Source: Pseudorhodobacter antarcticus (GTDB lineage Bacteria; Pseudomonadota; Alphaproteobacteria; Rhodobacterales; Rhodobacteraceae). Taken from it: a stretch of 13,808 bases of DNA. Below are positions 1 through 7,039 of the stretch, in pieces. Where the stretch lies: contig CAMAQR010000081.1 in NCBI GenBank assembly GCA_945860375.1, positions 1 through 13,808 on the forward strand, given 5' to 3'. The notes beneath the pieces are model-generated. The model was given only the letters and a program-made list of their open reading frames with translations. It was not told where the DNA came from and made no database searches. Each line of letters begins with the position of its first letter. The first letter of the stretch is position 1. The position numbers and the translations under genes were made by a program.

Positions 1-126
1 ACACTCCCTTGCGGTATGTGAAAGCTAGGTTCAATCACACGGGACTGGTCGACGCCGATGGCAAGCAGGTCCCCCCATGCCAAGGCCTTCTGACAACACC
101 CAACTCCGTTGGCCAACCAACCAATC
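1..126. other. left-edge segment without a supported gene
   Basis: This is the stretch downstream of the TetR-type gene. An open frame crosses it rightward from a TTG at 9 and continues antisense into the regulator gene, but it has no convincing ribosome binding site or recognisable protein motif, so I do not call it. A short perfect palindrome GTTGGCCAAC lies at 108-117, but it has no loop and no T-run, so it is not a terminator. The segment may hold the tail of a neighbouring feature outside the window. Confidence 0.4.
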
Positions 127-819
127 TCAGCTTAGCGGATTTGCGTGACAAGTTGCCCGCGCAGCTTTCGGCAAGCTATGCCGCGCAAGGGGGGCGAACA
201 TCGGCTCAATCACCTCCAGCATCAGGTCTATCGTCGCGTCCGGATCCGACAGGTCAAGCCTGTTCTGCGTCAGCAGAATCGTTCGACGAGATTCGCGCAG
301 GACCTGGGATCGCACGCCCAAAGCTGCGTTGACCCGCCAGCCGATGTCCACGTCATCAAACCAAGGGGTGGTCTGGCGCAGGCATGTGATCACGGCTTGA
401 TGTGCAGCAATTTGATCGACCAGCGGCTGTAGCACAGTCGCAGCTCCGTTGCCGCCGGTTAGGGTGTTGATATAGTCAAATACGGCATAGGGGCGCTGCG
501 GGTCCCGCGACCACCGCACCGAAGGGCCGATCAGGGCGATCAGTATGTCGCGCAGCGGGGCCGGTTCCGGTCGGCTGCGGTCAATCGCCATTTGCAGCGC
601 CATCATCCGTTCATAGTTTACCTGCGCATAAAGTTTCTTGGCCGTCGCGATCACAAGGGCATCCAGAGATGGATAGAATTGATAGAGGCCGGAAACGCTG
701 ATGTCAGCCACACGGGCAATTTCGCGCACAGACACATCTCGTCTGGTCTTGGCACCGCAAATCACCAAGGTCGTCGCATCCATCAGGCGGTTTCGCACGA
801 CGATTTCGGATTGGGTCAT
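127..819 (-). CDS. TetR/AcrR-family transcriptional regulator
   Basis: The protein is 230 aa, a normal TetR length. Residues about 10-60 form the DNA-binding part, with the helix-turn-helix VREIARVADISVSGLYQFYP (31-50), the family's 'IA..A.VS.G..Y.FY' pattern. The rest is a helical ligand-binding and dimerisation domain that I cannot assign to a ligand. I chose the ATG at 819 because AGAGG stands 6-7 bases upstream; an extension to 876 has no such site and adds residues not typical of the family. It follows the leftward permease gene by 67 bases on the same strand with no terminator between, so it could be the last gene of that operon or have its own promoter. Local regulation of the transport genes, possibly through the dyad at 5767-5801, is inference. 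Confidence 0.92.
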   Translation of the reverse strand: MTQSEIVVRNRLMDATTLVICGAKTRRDVSVREIARVADISVSGLYQFYPSLDALVIATAKKLYAQVNYERMMALQMAIDRSRPEPAPLRDILIALIGPSVRWSRDPQRPYAVFDYINTLTGGNGAATVLQPLVDQIAAHQAVITCLRQTTPWFDDVDIGWRVNAALGVRSQVLRESRRTILLTQNRLDLSDPDATIDLMLEVIEPMFAPLARHSLPKAARATCHANPLS

Positions 820-886
820 AAAGCACCTCTTGATGAACAAACCGGATAGTGGAAATCTATGTCTGGCGGATGACAAGACCGCTGCC

Positions 887-1714
887 TCAGCGCAATCCTG
901 CCTTGACGAAGCTGTCGATCACTTGGCGCTGCACAACGAGATAGATCACCAGTACCGGCAGGCAAGCCAGCGTCGAGACGGCCATCAAGGGCCCCCACTG
1001 GCTGCCCTCTTCGGTCAAAAACATCTGGATGCCGATCTGGATCACCGTTTTGTCTTCGCTGCGGGTCAGCAGCAGCGGCCAGAAATACTCGTTCCAAGCC
1101 GAGATGAAGAGCAGGATCGACAACGCCGCCAGCGGTGCGCGCAGGTTCGGCACAAGGATGCGCCACAAGATGCGCCAGTGGCTAGCCCCATCCATATGTG
1201 CCGCATCGATCACTTCGACTGGAAACGACCGCATCGCCTGCACCAGCAGCAGAATGGCAAAGGCCGAGGCCATGTTTGGTAGCACCAGCGCGGTCAGCGT
1301 ATCGACCAGACCCATCTGTGCGATCACCACGTAGTTCGGGATCATCACCACCTGAAACGGCACCAGCCAGGTCATCGCCACCAGCGCAAACAGCACCCGG
1401 TCGCCAAAGAATCGCCAGCGTGCAAAGCCGTAGGCCGCCAGCACCGCCGTCAGCAATTGCAACGCGGTCGATATGATCGAAAAGATCATCGTGTTGGCTA
1501 GCATCGTCCAGACCGGGATGACCCCGGTGGCATAGCTGTAGTTTTCCAGCGTCATCGCTGCGGGCCAGGGCAGGGGGCTGTAGATCTCAGCTAACGGGCG
1601 CAGTGAGGTGACCAGCATCCACCACACCGGAAAGACGGAAATGAAGGCCAGCGGGATCATCACGGCATGCGCGGTCCAGTCACCGGGGCGGCGGGGCTTG
1701 GCGTCAGTTGTCAT
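887..1714 (-). CDS. ABC transporter permease, MalG/UgpE type
   Basis: This 275 aa inner-membrane permease is the second of the leftward importer pair. Six hydrophobic segments can be traced, the first at about 17-37. The cytoplasmic EAA-like loop that docks the ATPase lies at about 167-190 (EVIDAAHMDGASHWRILWRI), with Asp replacing the usual first Glu of EAA and the conserved Gly at 176. The C-terminus VVQRQVIDSFVKAGLR is typical of MalG-type subunits. Its ATG overlaps the end of the upstream permease gene by 11 bases, so the two are almost certainly translationally coupled; its own ribosome binding site is weak. The family transports carbohydrates, polyols or glycerol phosphates; the substrate cannot be read from this subunit. 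Confidence 0.95.
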   Translation of the reverse strand: MTTDAKPRRPGDWTAHAVMIPLAFISVFPVWWMLVTSLRPLAEIYSPLPWPAAMTLENYSYATGVIPVWTMLANTMIFSIISTALQLLTAVLAAYGFARWRFFGDRVLFALVAMTWLVPFQVVMIPNYVVIAQMGLVDTLTALVLPNMASAFAILLLVQAMRSFPVEVIDAAHMDGASHWRILWRILVPNLRAPLAALSILLFISAWNEYFWPLLLTRSEDKTVIQIGIQMFLTEEGSQWGPLMAVSTLACLPVLVIYLVVQRQVIDSFVKAGLR

Positions 1715-2630
1715 GAAAACTCGCCCTGTTCATCAGCCAGATCAGCCCTGCCGCCACCACGCCAAAGCCCACGAACAGCAGCATCCCCGCAGCAGAAGCC
1801 CACCCCGCCGCCAAACTGCCAAATCCGAACTGCCACAGCAGGTAATAAACGTTGCTAGTGCTGCCCAATGGACCGCCTTGGGTTAGGACATGGATGTAGG
1901 CAAAGCTCCACTGTGCGCCCAGAAGGATGGTCAGCAGCACCAGCAGAAAGATCGTGGGCGACAGCAGCGGCAACCGGATGCGCCGGGTGATCTGCCACTC
2001 TTTGCCGCCGTCCATCCGTGCGGCCTCAATCAGGGCGGGGTTGATGTTTGACAGGCTGGCCGAAATGACCAGCGTGGAAAACCCGATAAGCTTCCATCCA
2101 GTAATCCAGATGATCGTCCAGATCGCGGTGTCATCGTCTTTCAGAAAGTCGACGGCGGACAGTCCCATGCCGCGCAGTGCCATGTTCACGATGCCGAAAT
2201 CGACGTTCAGCATCCAGCGCCAGACTGCCGCCGCAGCCACCGGTGCAATGATCAACGGCACAAAGATCAGGGCGCGGTACAGGTCGCGCCACCGCCCTGA
2301 CAACTCGTTCGTCAGGATCGCAATCGCAACTGGCAAAATGACCGTCAGCGGCAAGAGGCCTATCAGATAGATCCCAGTGTTCCACAGGGCCGCCTTCATG
2401 TCGGGCAGTCCGATCAGGCGTTCATAATTCAGTAAGCCCACATACCGACGCGGGGCGGTGGGCAACATGTTCCATTCGTGAAAACTCAGCCAGAATGCAT
2501 AGGCCAGCGGGCCGTATATCCAGATGACCAGCAGGACCAGCGCGGGGGCCAGATACAGCCACGGCGCCCACGGCTGACGGCGAAGCCAGGCCTTTCGGCG
2601 AGCGATGGAGGAGGTGGCAAGGGCGGTCAT
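1704..2630 (-). CDS. ABC transporter permease, MalF/UgpA type
   Basis: This 308 aa permease is the first of the leftward pair. The N-terminus has a basic stretch followed by a hydrophobic segment (about 23-45) and the MalF/UgpA-like 'YVGLLNYERLI' element (63-73). The EAA loop is at about 202-222 (EAARMDGGKEWQITRRIRLPL), with an intact EAA and the Gly at 208. I chose the ATG at 2630, which has AGGA about 9 bases upstream; a longer frame from 2681 would begin inside the hairpin region and adds a cysteine/arginine-rich leader unlike the family. A stem-loop lies just upstream, between it and the binding protein gene. It should pair with the 887-1714 product as a heterodimer and needs an ATPase that is absent from its own strand. 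Confidence 0.95.
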   Translation of the reverse strand: MTALATSSIARRKAWLRRQPWAPWLYLAPALVLLVIWIYGPLAYAFWLSFHEWNMLPTAPRRYVGLLNYERLIGLPDMKAALWNTGIYLIGLLPLTVILPVAIAILTNELSGRWRDLYRALIFVPLIIAPVAAAAVWRWMLNVDFGIVNMALRGMGLSAVDFLKDDDTAIWTIIWITGWKLIGFSTLVISASLSNINPALIEAARMDGGKEWQITRRIRLPLLSPTIFLLVLLTILLGAQWSFAYIHVLTQGGPLGSTSNVYYLLWQFGFGSLAAGWASAAGMLLFVGFGVVAAGLIWLMNRASFHDN

Positions 2631-2644
2631 CTTCGGTGATCCTG

Positions 2645-2679
2645 CAAGAAAAGATGCGGCGCACACCCGGCGCCGCATC
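2645..2679 (-). terminator. intercistronic stem-loop with T-rich tail
   Basis: Read leftward, a perfect 10-bp stem (arms 2670-2679 and 2653-2662, GATGCGGCGC and its complement, 7-base loop) is followed by TTTTCTT at 2646-2652. This has the form of an intrinsic terminator but lies between the binding protein stop and the permease start in an operon-like array. It is probably a leaky attenuator or an mRNA-stabilising hairpin that leaves more binding protein than permease transcript, as described for malE-malF-type operons. Confidence 0.7.
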
Positions 2680-2697
2680 AAGGGTGTCCCGAAAGGT

Positions 2698-4005
2698 TCA
2701 GGGCATCAACGGCTGTGCATTCGCCTGCGCGTCTGTCATCAGCGTTGCGATATCGCCCTCGCCGAACACGGCTTGTTCTGCCGCCGTCATCATCGTCGTC
2801 ATGATCTGGCGATAGTTCGGGCCGGGGAACGACTGCCAAGGCGTCAGCGACTGCAACTGCGCGATGTTCGGGGCCATTACCGGATTGTCGCGCAGAAAGG
2901 GGGCCAGGAACTCTTCACTTTCCACGGTCGACTGGCGCAAGGGCACGTAGCCGATCTTTGATGTGATGATGTTATAGCCGTAGTCCGAGGTGAGATGCTT
3001 CATCAGTTCCCAAGCCGCGCGCTGCTTGACTGGGTCTTGCGTCATTATCATCAGGGCTGAGCCGGAATTGGTGGGCGTGGCCGGTTTGTCGCCAAAGGTC
3101 GGCATCGGGGCGGAGCGCAGCTCGAACTTGTCTTTCGCACCCTTCAGCAGCACCGCCTGCACGGCACTGGTGATCAGGAACATGCCCGCGTTGCCGGTCG
3201 ACATTGCCTCGATGCTGTCAGCCGAAGTGCTGTTGGGCATCGCACCTGACTGTGCCAGCCCGCGCATCATGGACAGCGCTTCGATGCTTTCAGTACCGCC
3301 AAAGGTCAGCGTCTTGCGGTCATCCGACATCACCGAGCCGCCGTTCGACTTGACGAACCCCTGATACAGCCAGTCATAGGACGACGGGCCGAAGATGCCG
3401 GTCAGCAGGCCCGGTTTGCCGGTGGCCTTGGTTATGGCATTGGCGGCAACGCCAACCTCGTCCCAAGTGCGGGGCGGCGCGTCGGGGTTCAGGCCCGCCG
3501 CGCGGAACAAGTCGGCGTTGTAAAACAACACCGGGGTCGAGAACACATAGGCCAGACCATAGGTCTTGCCGTCCAGACGACCAAGTTCCAGCCCCCTAGG
3601 GAAAAGCCCGCCGAAATGACCAGCCAGTTCGTCCGCTGGTACGATGTCTTCCAGGGCTGGCACGCCAAAGTTTTCGGCCGCATAGCCAAAATCGGCAAAG
3701 ATAATCTGCGCGATGTCCGGCCCGTTTCCGGCGATCACATCGGCCTGCACGATGCTGATCACATCGGGGGCGGGGGTGGGGATGCCTTCGACGGTGATTT
3801 TGGGATTGGCAGCCATGAAACTGTCGATCATCTCGACCGTCGCATCCTTGCCGATCCCGGCTCCGGCGAGGTTGTAATTGTAAAACCGGATGGTGACCGG
3901 TTCGTCAATTGTGGCGGGCATCGGCTGGGCCGCAGCCGTCAGGACAGAAGCCCCAAACAGCAGAGCCGCAGCACCGCCACGTAGGGTGGAAAGGGTATGT
4001 GTCAT
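2698..4005 (-). CDS. ABC transporter substrate-binding protein, family 1 (UgpB/MalE-like)
   Basis: This 435 aa periplasmic binding protein captures the ligand for the leftward importer. A Sec signal peptide occupies about residues 1-26, with a likely cut in LTAAA|QPMPA. The mature part shows family 1 features: 'IRFYNYNL' as the first strand, 'NGPDIAQIIF', 'LDGKTYGLAYVFSTPVLFYN' (cleft region), 'TWDEV', and 'IGYVPLRQST' near the end; 'WQSFPGPNYRQI' recalls the C-terminal part of UgpB-like proteins. The ATG at 4005 is chosen because AAGGAG sits 7 bases upstream; an in-frame start at 4044 would bury the signal peptide. It lies 35 bases after the metallophosphoesterase gene and is followed by a stem-loop. 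UgpB-like is a resemblance only; the ligand could equally be a sugar or polyol. Confidence 0.93.
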   Translation of the reverse strand: MTHTLSTLRGGAAALLFGASVLTAAAQPMPATIDEPVTIRFYNYNLAGAGIGKDATVEMIDSFMAANPKITVEGIPTPAPDVISIVQADVIAGNGPDIAQIIFADFGYAAENFGVPALEDIVPADELAGHFGGLFPRGLELGRLDGKTYGLAYVFSTPVLFYNADLFRAAGLNPDAPPRTWDEVGVAANAITKATGKPGLLTGIFGPSSYDWLYQGFVKSNGGSVMSDDRKTLTFGGTESIEALSMMRGLAQSGAMPNSTSADSIEAMSTGNAGMFLITSAVQAVLLKGAKDKFELRSAPMPTFGDKPATPTNSGSALMIMTQDPVKQRAAWELMKHLTSDYGYNIITSKIGYVPLRQSTVESEEFLAPFLRDNPVMAPNIAQLQSLTPWQSFPGPNYRQIMTTMMTAAEQAVFGEGDIATLMTDAQANAQPLMP

Positions 4006-4040
4006 CGGACAACTCCTTTGGGTGGAGGGAAAAACAAAGA

Positions 4041-4880
4041 TCATTCGGCCGTGGCGCGGGCAGCCTCATAGGCGCGCAGGTCGGCCAGCGTATGCCGCCC
4101 CGTCTCGGCGCGGGTCGAAGGCAGCGGCACGCAGGTGACTGTCAGCCCGCTGTCGCGCAGCACGCAGACCGAAAAAGACGTTCCCTGCACCATGCGGATG
4201 CCTTGGCCGTGAAACAGCGGGTCTAGGGCCGCGTGCTGGCCCATCCCCACGACCAGCGGAATGCCGTACCACTGGCTGAAACGGTCCATGTGGATGTGAC
4301 CGCAAAAGATGCCGGCGATGGCGTGGCCCTTGACAACCTCTGCCAGACGCGCGGTGGCGGCGAAGGACAGGCATTCCCATTCCCAGTCCGGGTCCATCAC
4401 CAGCGCGGGGGCATGGTGGAACATCAAGATCTTGGGCAGGCCCGGCTGGTTGGCCAGCGCCGCCTGCAGGAAGGCAAACTGCGCGTCGTCCAACTCTCCG
4501 CCGATCTTGTCAGGCCGGCTTGTGTCTAGCGTGATGACATGCACGCCCTCAATCACCGCCTCGTGGTCATAAGACGCCAAGGTCGTCTCGGCGCGATCCA
4601 GCATCCCGGCATAAAAGCCCGCACGCGTGTCGTGGTTGCCCAAGGCGTAAAGCACTGGCATCTGCAGGTCCGACATCATCGTGCGAAGAGACTGATACGA
4701 GGCCAGATCGCCATGGTTCGTCAGGTCGCCGCTGACCAGAATGAAGGCAGGTGGCGTTGCCATGCCGTCTATCATTTCGCGCACGGCATGCTGCGTGGCG
4801 GTGGTGTCAGAGTGCAGGCCCGTATCGACAGGCTCGGGGGCGCTGATGTGAAGGTCGGTCAGATGCACGAAAGTGGTCAT
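4041..4880 (-). CDS. calcineurin-like metallophosphoesterase (CpdA/GpdQ class)
   Basis: The protein is 279 aa, the usual length for class III cyclic-nucleotide/glycerophosphodiesterase-type enzymes. All five metal-site motifs are present: D9-x-H11 (LTDLHIS), GDLTNHG with D52, GNHD with N82 and H83, H155/H156 in MFHHAP, and GHIH with H195 and H197. It should thus be an active two-metal phosphodiesterase. There is no signal peptide, so it acts in the cytoplasm. The ATG at 4880 has AAGGA six bases upstream. It lies between the phosphatase gene (39-base gap) and the binding protein gene (35-base gap), so it probably acts on the imported compound. GpdQ-type hydrolysis of glycerophosphodiesters would suit a Ugp-like importer; cAMP turnover is the main alternative. 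Confidence 0.93.
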   Translation of the reverse strand: MTTFVHLTDLHISAPEPVDTGLHSDTTATQHAVREMIDGMATPPAFILVSGDLTNHGDLASYQSLRTMMSDLQMPVLYALGNHDTRAGFYAGMLDRAETTLASYDHEAVIEGVHVITLDTSRPDKIGGELDDAQFAFLQAALANQPGLPKILMFHHAPALVMDPDWEWECLSFAATARLAEVVKGHAIAGIFCGHIHMDRFSQWYGIPLVVGMGQHAALDPLFHGQGIRMVQGTSFSVCVLRDSGLTVTCVPLPSTRAETGRHTLADLRAYEAARATAE

Positions 4881-4919
4881 TATTTTTCCTTTTTCAAAGG
4901 CCCGGAATGCCGAGCGGTG

Positions 4920-5684
4920 TCAGATCAGGCTGCGATGGATCCACTGATCCAGGGCAGCCTTTCCCAGAACGTCACGGGCGAAGGTGCACGCCCCGCCGTG
5001 CAACCGGTCCATCTCGTCGAAAGCCGCCGTCAGATAGGCAGGCCGCACGCCAAGAACGGCGGCCCGCGCCGCTGGGGCGATGTGCGCGACAAGATCAGCA
5101 TCGGGCTGCCACAGTGCCGCCGTGGCCATGTAGTCGGTCATGATCACGGGCATTGGCACGCCAAGCGTGGCCAGGATCAGGCCAGCGGCAAAGCCGGTCC
5201 TGTCTTTGCCGGCGGTGCAGTGAAACAGTGCCGGTCCGGGGGCCGCAGCAATGGCGCGCAGGAAGGCTCCATAGACATCGGCATTCAGCCGGACGAAATC
5301 GCGGTAAACCTCGATCATAACTGCGGCTGCAACTGCGTCTTCAAGGATCGCCTCAGGGTTTGACGCCATCACGCGCATGGAGGCCCCGGTGCGAATGGGC
5401 AAAGACATGCGCCGCACGCCACGGTCGGCGGCAAAGCTGACGGGGGCTGTCGCAGCTTCATGCGGCTGGCGGAAGTCCACGATCAGCGCCAAATCAAGAC
5501 CCGCCAGCGCCGCATCGGCTGTGGCGTCAAGCGCCCGCAACACTGGCGCGCGCAAAAAAATACCGCGCCGAACGCGGCGCCCGTCCTGCGCGATTAGGCC
5601 CCCCAGACAGCGCAGATTTGGATGCGTCGGAAGGATCGATCCTGTCGACTTGTCTGGCTCTGTCGATGTGTTCGAGTGGTCCAC
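4920..5684 (-). CDS. tyrosine phosphatase-like protein (Y_phosphatase3 / MptpB-like)
   Basis: First gene of the leftward cluster, about 254 aa. It has the N-terminal family element NLRCLGG (23-29; the family usually has N-[FL]-R-D-L-G-G, so Asp is replaced by Cys), then 'DGRRVRRGIFLRA', 'LIVDFRQPHE' and the catalytic P-loop HCTAGKDRTG with C156 and R162. Lys and Asp in the loop (GKDR) are characteristic of the MptpB/LipA-type phosphatases known to act on phosphoinositides as well as phosphoproteins. The start is uncertain: I prefer GTG at 5684, with AGGGA upstream and a normal family length. A GTG at 5801 would add 39 residues without homology and would run through the dyad element at 5767-5801. 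No signal peptide is visible. A small-molecule or inositol-phosphate substrate is inference. Confidence 0.85.
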   Translation of the reverse strand: MDHSNTSTEPDKSTGSILPTHPNLRCLGGLIAQDGRRVRRGIFLRAPVLRALDATADAALAGLDLALIVDFRQPHEAATAPVSFAADRGVRRMSLPIRTGASMRVMASNPEAILEDAVAAAVMIEVYRDFVRLNADVYGAFLRAIAAAPGPALFHCTAGKDRTGFAAGLILATLGVPMPVIMTDYMATAALWQPDADLVAHIAPAARAAVLGVRPAYLTAAFDEMDRLHGGACTFARDVLGKAALDQWIHRSLI

Positions 5685-5880
5685 AAAGGGCGATCCCTGT
5701 TTTGACGCATTCCTCGTAAGAAACAGGACGGGCGATTCATCTGTCTGACCCCCCAGCGAATTTTCTGTGAAATCTGATGAACGCAGTTCAGCTGTTTTCA
5801 CGAAAGGTTTTTTGAACTGGCACGTGATTGAATCGTCTGCGCGGCTTCATGGGGTCATCGAGTATCAAGGTGGCTTCCGA
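5685..5880. promoter_or_regulatory. divergent control region between the two clusters
   Basis: Both clusters are transcribed away from this 196-base segment, so the promoters for the phosphatase-led and ATPase-led operons should lie here. It is clearly richer in A+T than the flanking genes. I could not find a convincing -35/-10 pair on either strand. The clearest structure is the 35-base dyad at 5767-5801. AAGGTGG at about 5868-5874 is the ribosome binding site of the first ATPase gene. Confidence 0.7.
5767..5801. promoter_or_regulatory. imperfect 35-base dyad, candidate operator
   Basis: The element is centred on C5784. The outer arms are GTGAAA (5767-5772) and TTTCAC (5796-5801); the inner arms are TGAAC (5778-5782) and GTTCA (5786-5790). 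Both arm pairs share the same centre, and in total 13 of 17 position pairs are complementary. A nested, co-centred symmetry of this kind in a divergent promoter region is typical of sites for dimeric repressors. Which protein binds is not shown; the TetR-type product at 127-819 is the only regulator in the window. Confidence 0.65.
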
Positions 5881-7014
5881 ATGTCGGGTCTTTCCTTTAA
5901 CGACGTCAGCAAACGTTTCGGCACATCGACGGTCGTCGACCGGTTCACACTTGACGTTGCTGAAGGCGAATTTGTTGCCCTTGTCGGCCCGTCAGGTTGC
6001 GGCAAGACCACCTCGTTGCGCATCCTTGCAGGTCTGGAAGAGGCCAGTGCCGGACAGCTGCTGGTGGGCGCGCGCGATGTCACCGAGTTACCCGCGCGCG
6101 ACCGCAATCTGGCGATGGTATTTCAGTCTTACGCGCTTTACCCGCACATGACGGCGGCGCAAAACATTGGGTTTGCACTGTCGTTGCAGGGGCTGGACAA
6201 GGTGACCATCACCGACCGCGTGCAGCGCGCGGCAGACCGGCTGGCCATCGGGCACCTGCTGGAGCGCCGCCCGAAGGAGCTGTCGGGTGGCCAGCGTCAG
6301 CGCGTCGCCGTTGCACGCTGCATCGTGCGCGAACCAGCCGCGTTTCTGTTCGACGAGCCGCTGTCGAACCTTGACGCCAAGCTGCGCGGCACGGCGCGGG
6401 TGGAGATCGCCCGGTTGCAAAAAACCCTTGGCATCACGACACTGTACGTCACGCATGATCAGGTCGAGGCGATGACGATGGCCGACCGCGTGGTGCTGAT
6501 GGACGCGGGGCGTATCCGTCAGATTGGCACCCCGATGCAGCTTTATCACCACCCGGTTGACCTGTTTGTGGCGACGTTCCTTGGCTCGCCCGCGATGAAC
6601 TTGCTGGCCGGCGAGGTGCGGCATGACCGTGGCGAGGTTCGTTTTTCCGCGCCTGGGCTTGATCTGCGGCTGCCCGAAACCACCCATTGCGCGCCCGGCC
6701 CAGTGACCCTAGGCCTGCGCCCTGAGGCGCTGGAGCGGATGCCAACAGCGCCAGACCGCATCGCGCTGACAGGGGTCGTGGATCATGTCGAGCATCTTGG
6801 CGCGGAAACGCTGGTGCAGTTTGCCGTGCAAGGGTCGCGCGACGCCTCAATGACTGCGCGCATTCCGGGCGGTTGGCCGGTGCGCGCGGGCGCGCCTGTT
6901 ACGCTTAGCGCAGCACATGTCGCCCTGCATCTGTTCGATGCGACCGGCAGTGCTGTGGCGCTGCATTTCGCCGGATCGGCGCGAGCCTCTGTCGGCCAAC
7001 GCGTGCCGGCATGA
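5881..7014 (+). CDS. ABC transporter ATP-binding protein, MalK/UgpC type
   Basis: This 377 aa cytoplasmic ATPase is the first gene of the rightward cluster. All motor motifs are intact: Walker A GPSGCGKTT (37-45), Q-loop Q82 in VFQSYALYPH, signature LSGGQRQR (134-141), Walker B AFLFDEP (154-160), D-loop SNLDAKL and switch His192 in YVTHDQVEAM. A C-terminal TOBE-type regulatory domain follows from about 235, including 'LGLRPEAL'. The start at 5881 has AAGGTGG seven bases upstream; the open frame extends upstream to 5767 but runs through the control region. The next ATPase starts 25 bases after its stop. Since the leftward importer lacks an ATPase, this protein, nearest to it, may serve that system, or either ATPase may serve both. 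Confidence 0.95.
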   Translation: MSGLSFNDVSKRFGTSTVVDRFTLDVAEGEFVALVGPSGCGKTTSLRILAGLEEASAGQLLVGARDVTELPARDRNLAMVFQSYALYPHMTAAQNIGFALSLQGLDKVTITDRVQRAADRLAIGHLLERRPKELSGGQRQRVAVARCIVREPAAFLFDEPLSNLDAKLRGTARVEIARLQKTLGITTLYVTHDQVEAMTMADRVVLMDAGRIRQIGTPMQLYHHPVDLFVATFLGSPAMNLLAGEVRHDRGEVRFSAPGLDLRLPETTHCAPGPVTLGLRPEALERMPTAPDRIALTGVVDHVEHLGAETLVQFAVQGSRDASMTARIPGGWPVRAGAPVTLSAAHVALHLFDATGSAVALHFAGSARASVGQRVPA

Positions 7015-7039
7015 TGCGAAACGAAACCTGGAGTACAGC

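Noticed and set aside
17..45. tRNA T-arm-like GGTTCAATC near the left edge
   Set aside because: No acceptor stem, anticodon arm or CCA end can be folded around it.
9..332. Rightward open frame from TTG at 9, antisense to the TetR gene
   Set aside because: No ribosome binding site, no recognisable motif and mostly antisense to a well-supported regulator; explained by GC-rich shadow coding.
5648..5668. Possible Pho box (TGTC repeats at TTGTCTGGCTCTGTCGAT)
   Set aside because: The TGTC repeats are 10 rather than 11 bases apart, the half-sites match the Pho box consensus poorly and the site lies inside the preferred phosphatase reading frame.
5812..5840. Possible sigma70 promoter with TTGAAC as -35
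   Set aside because: At 16-18 base spacing the -10 position reads GTCTGC or similar, with no resemblance to TATAAT.
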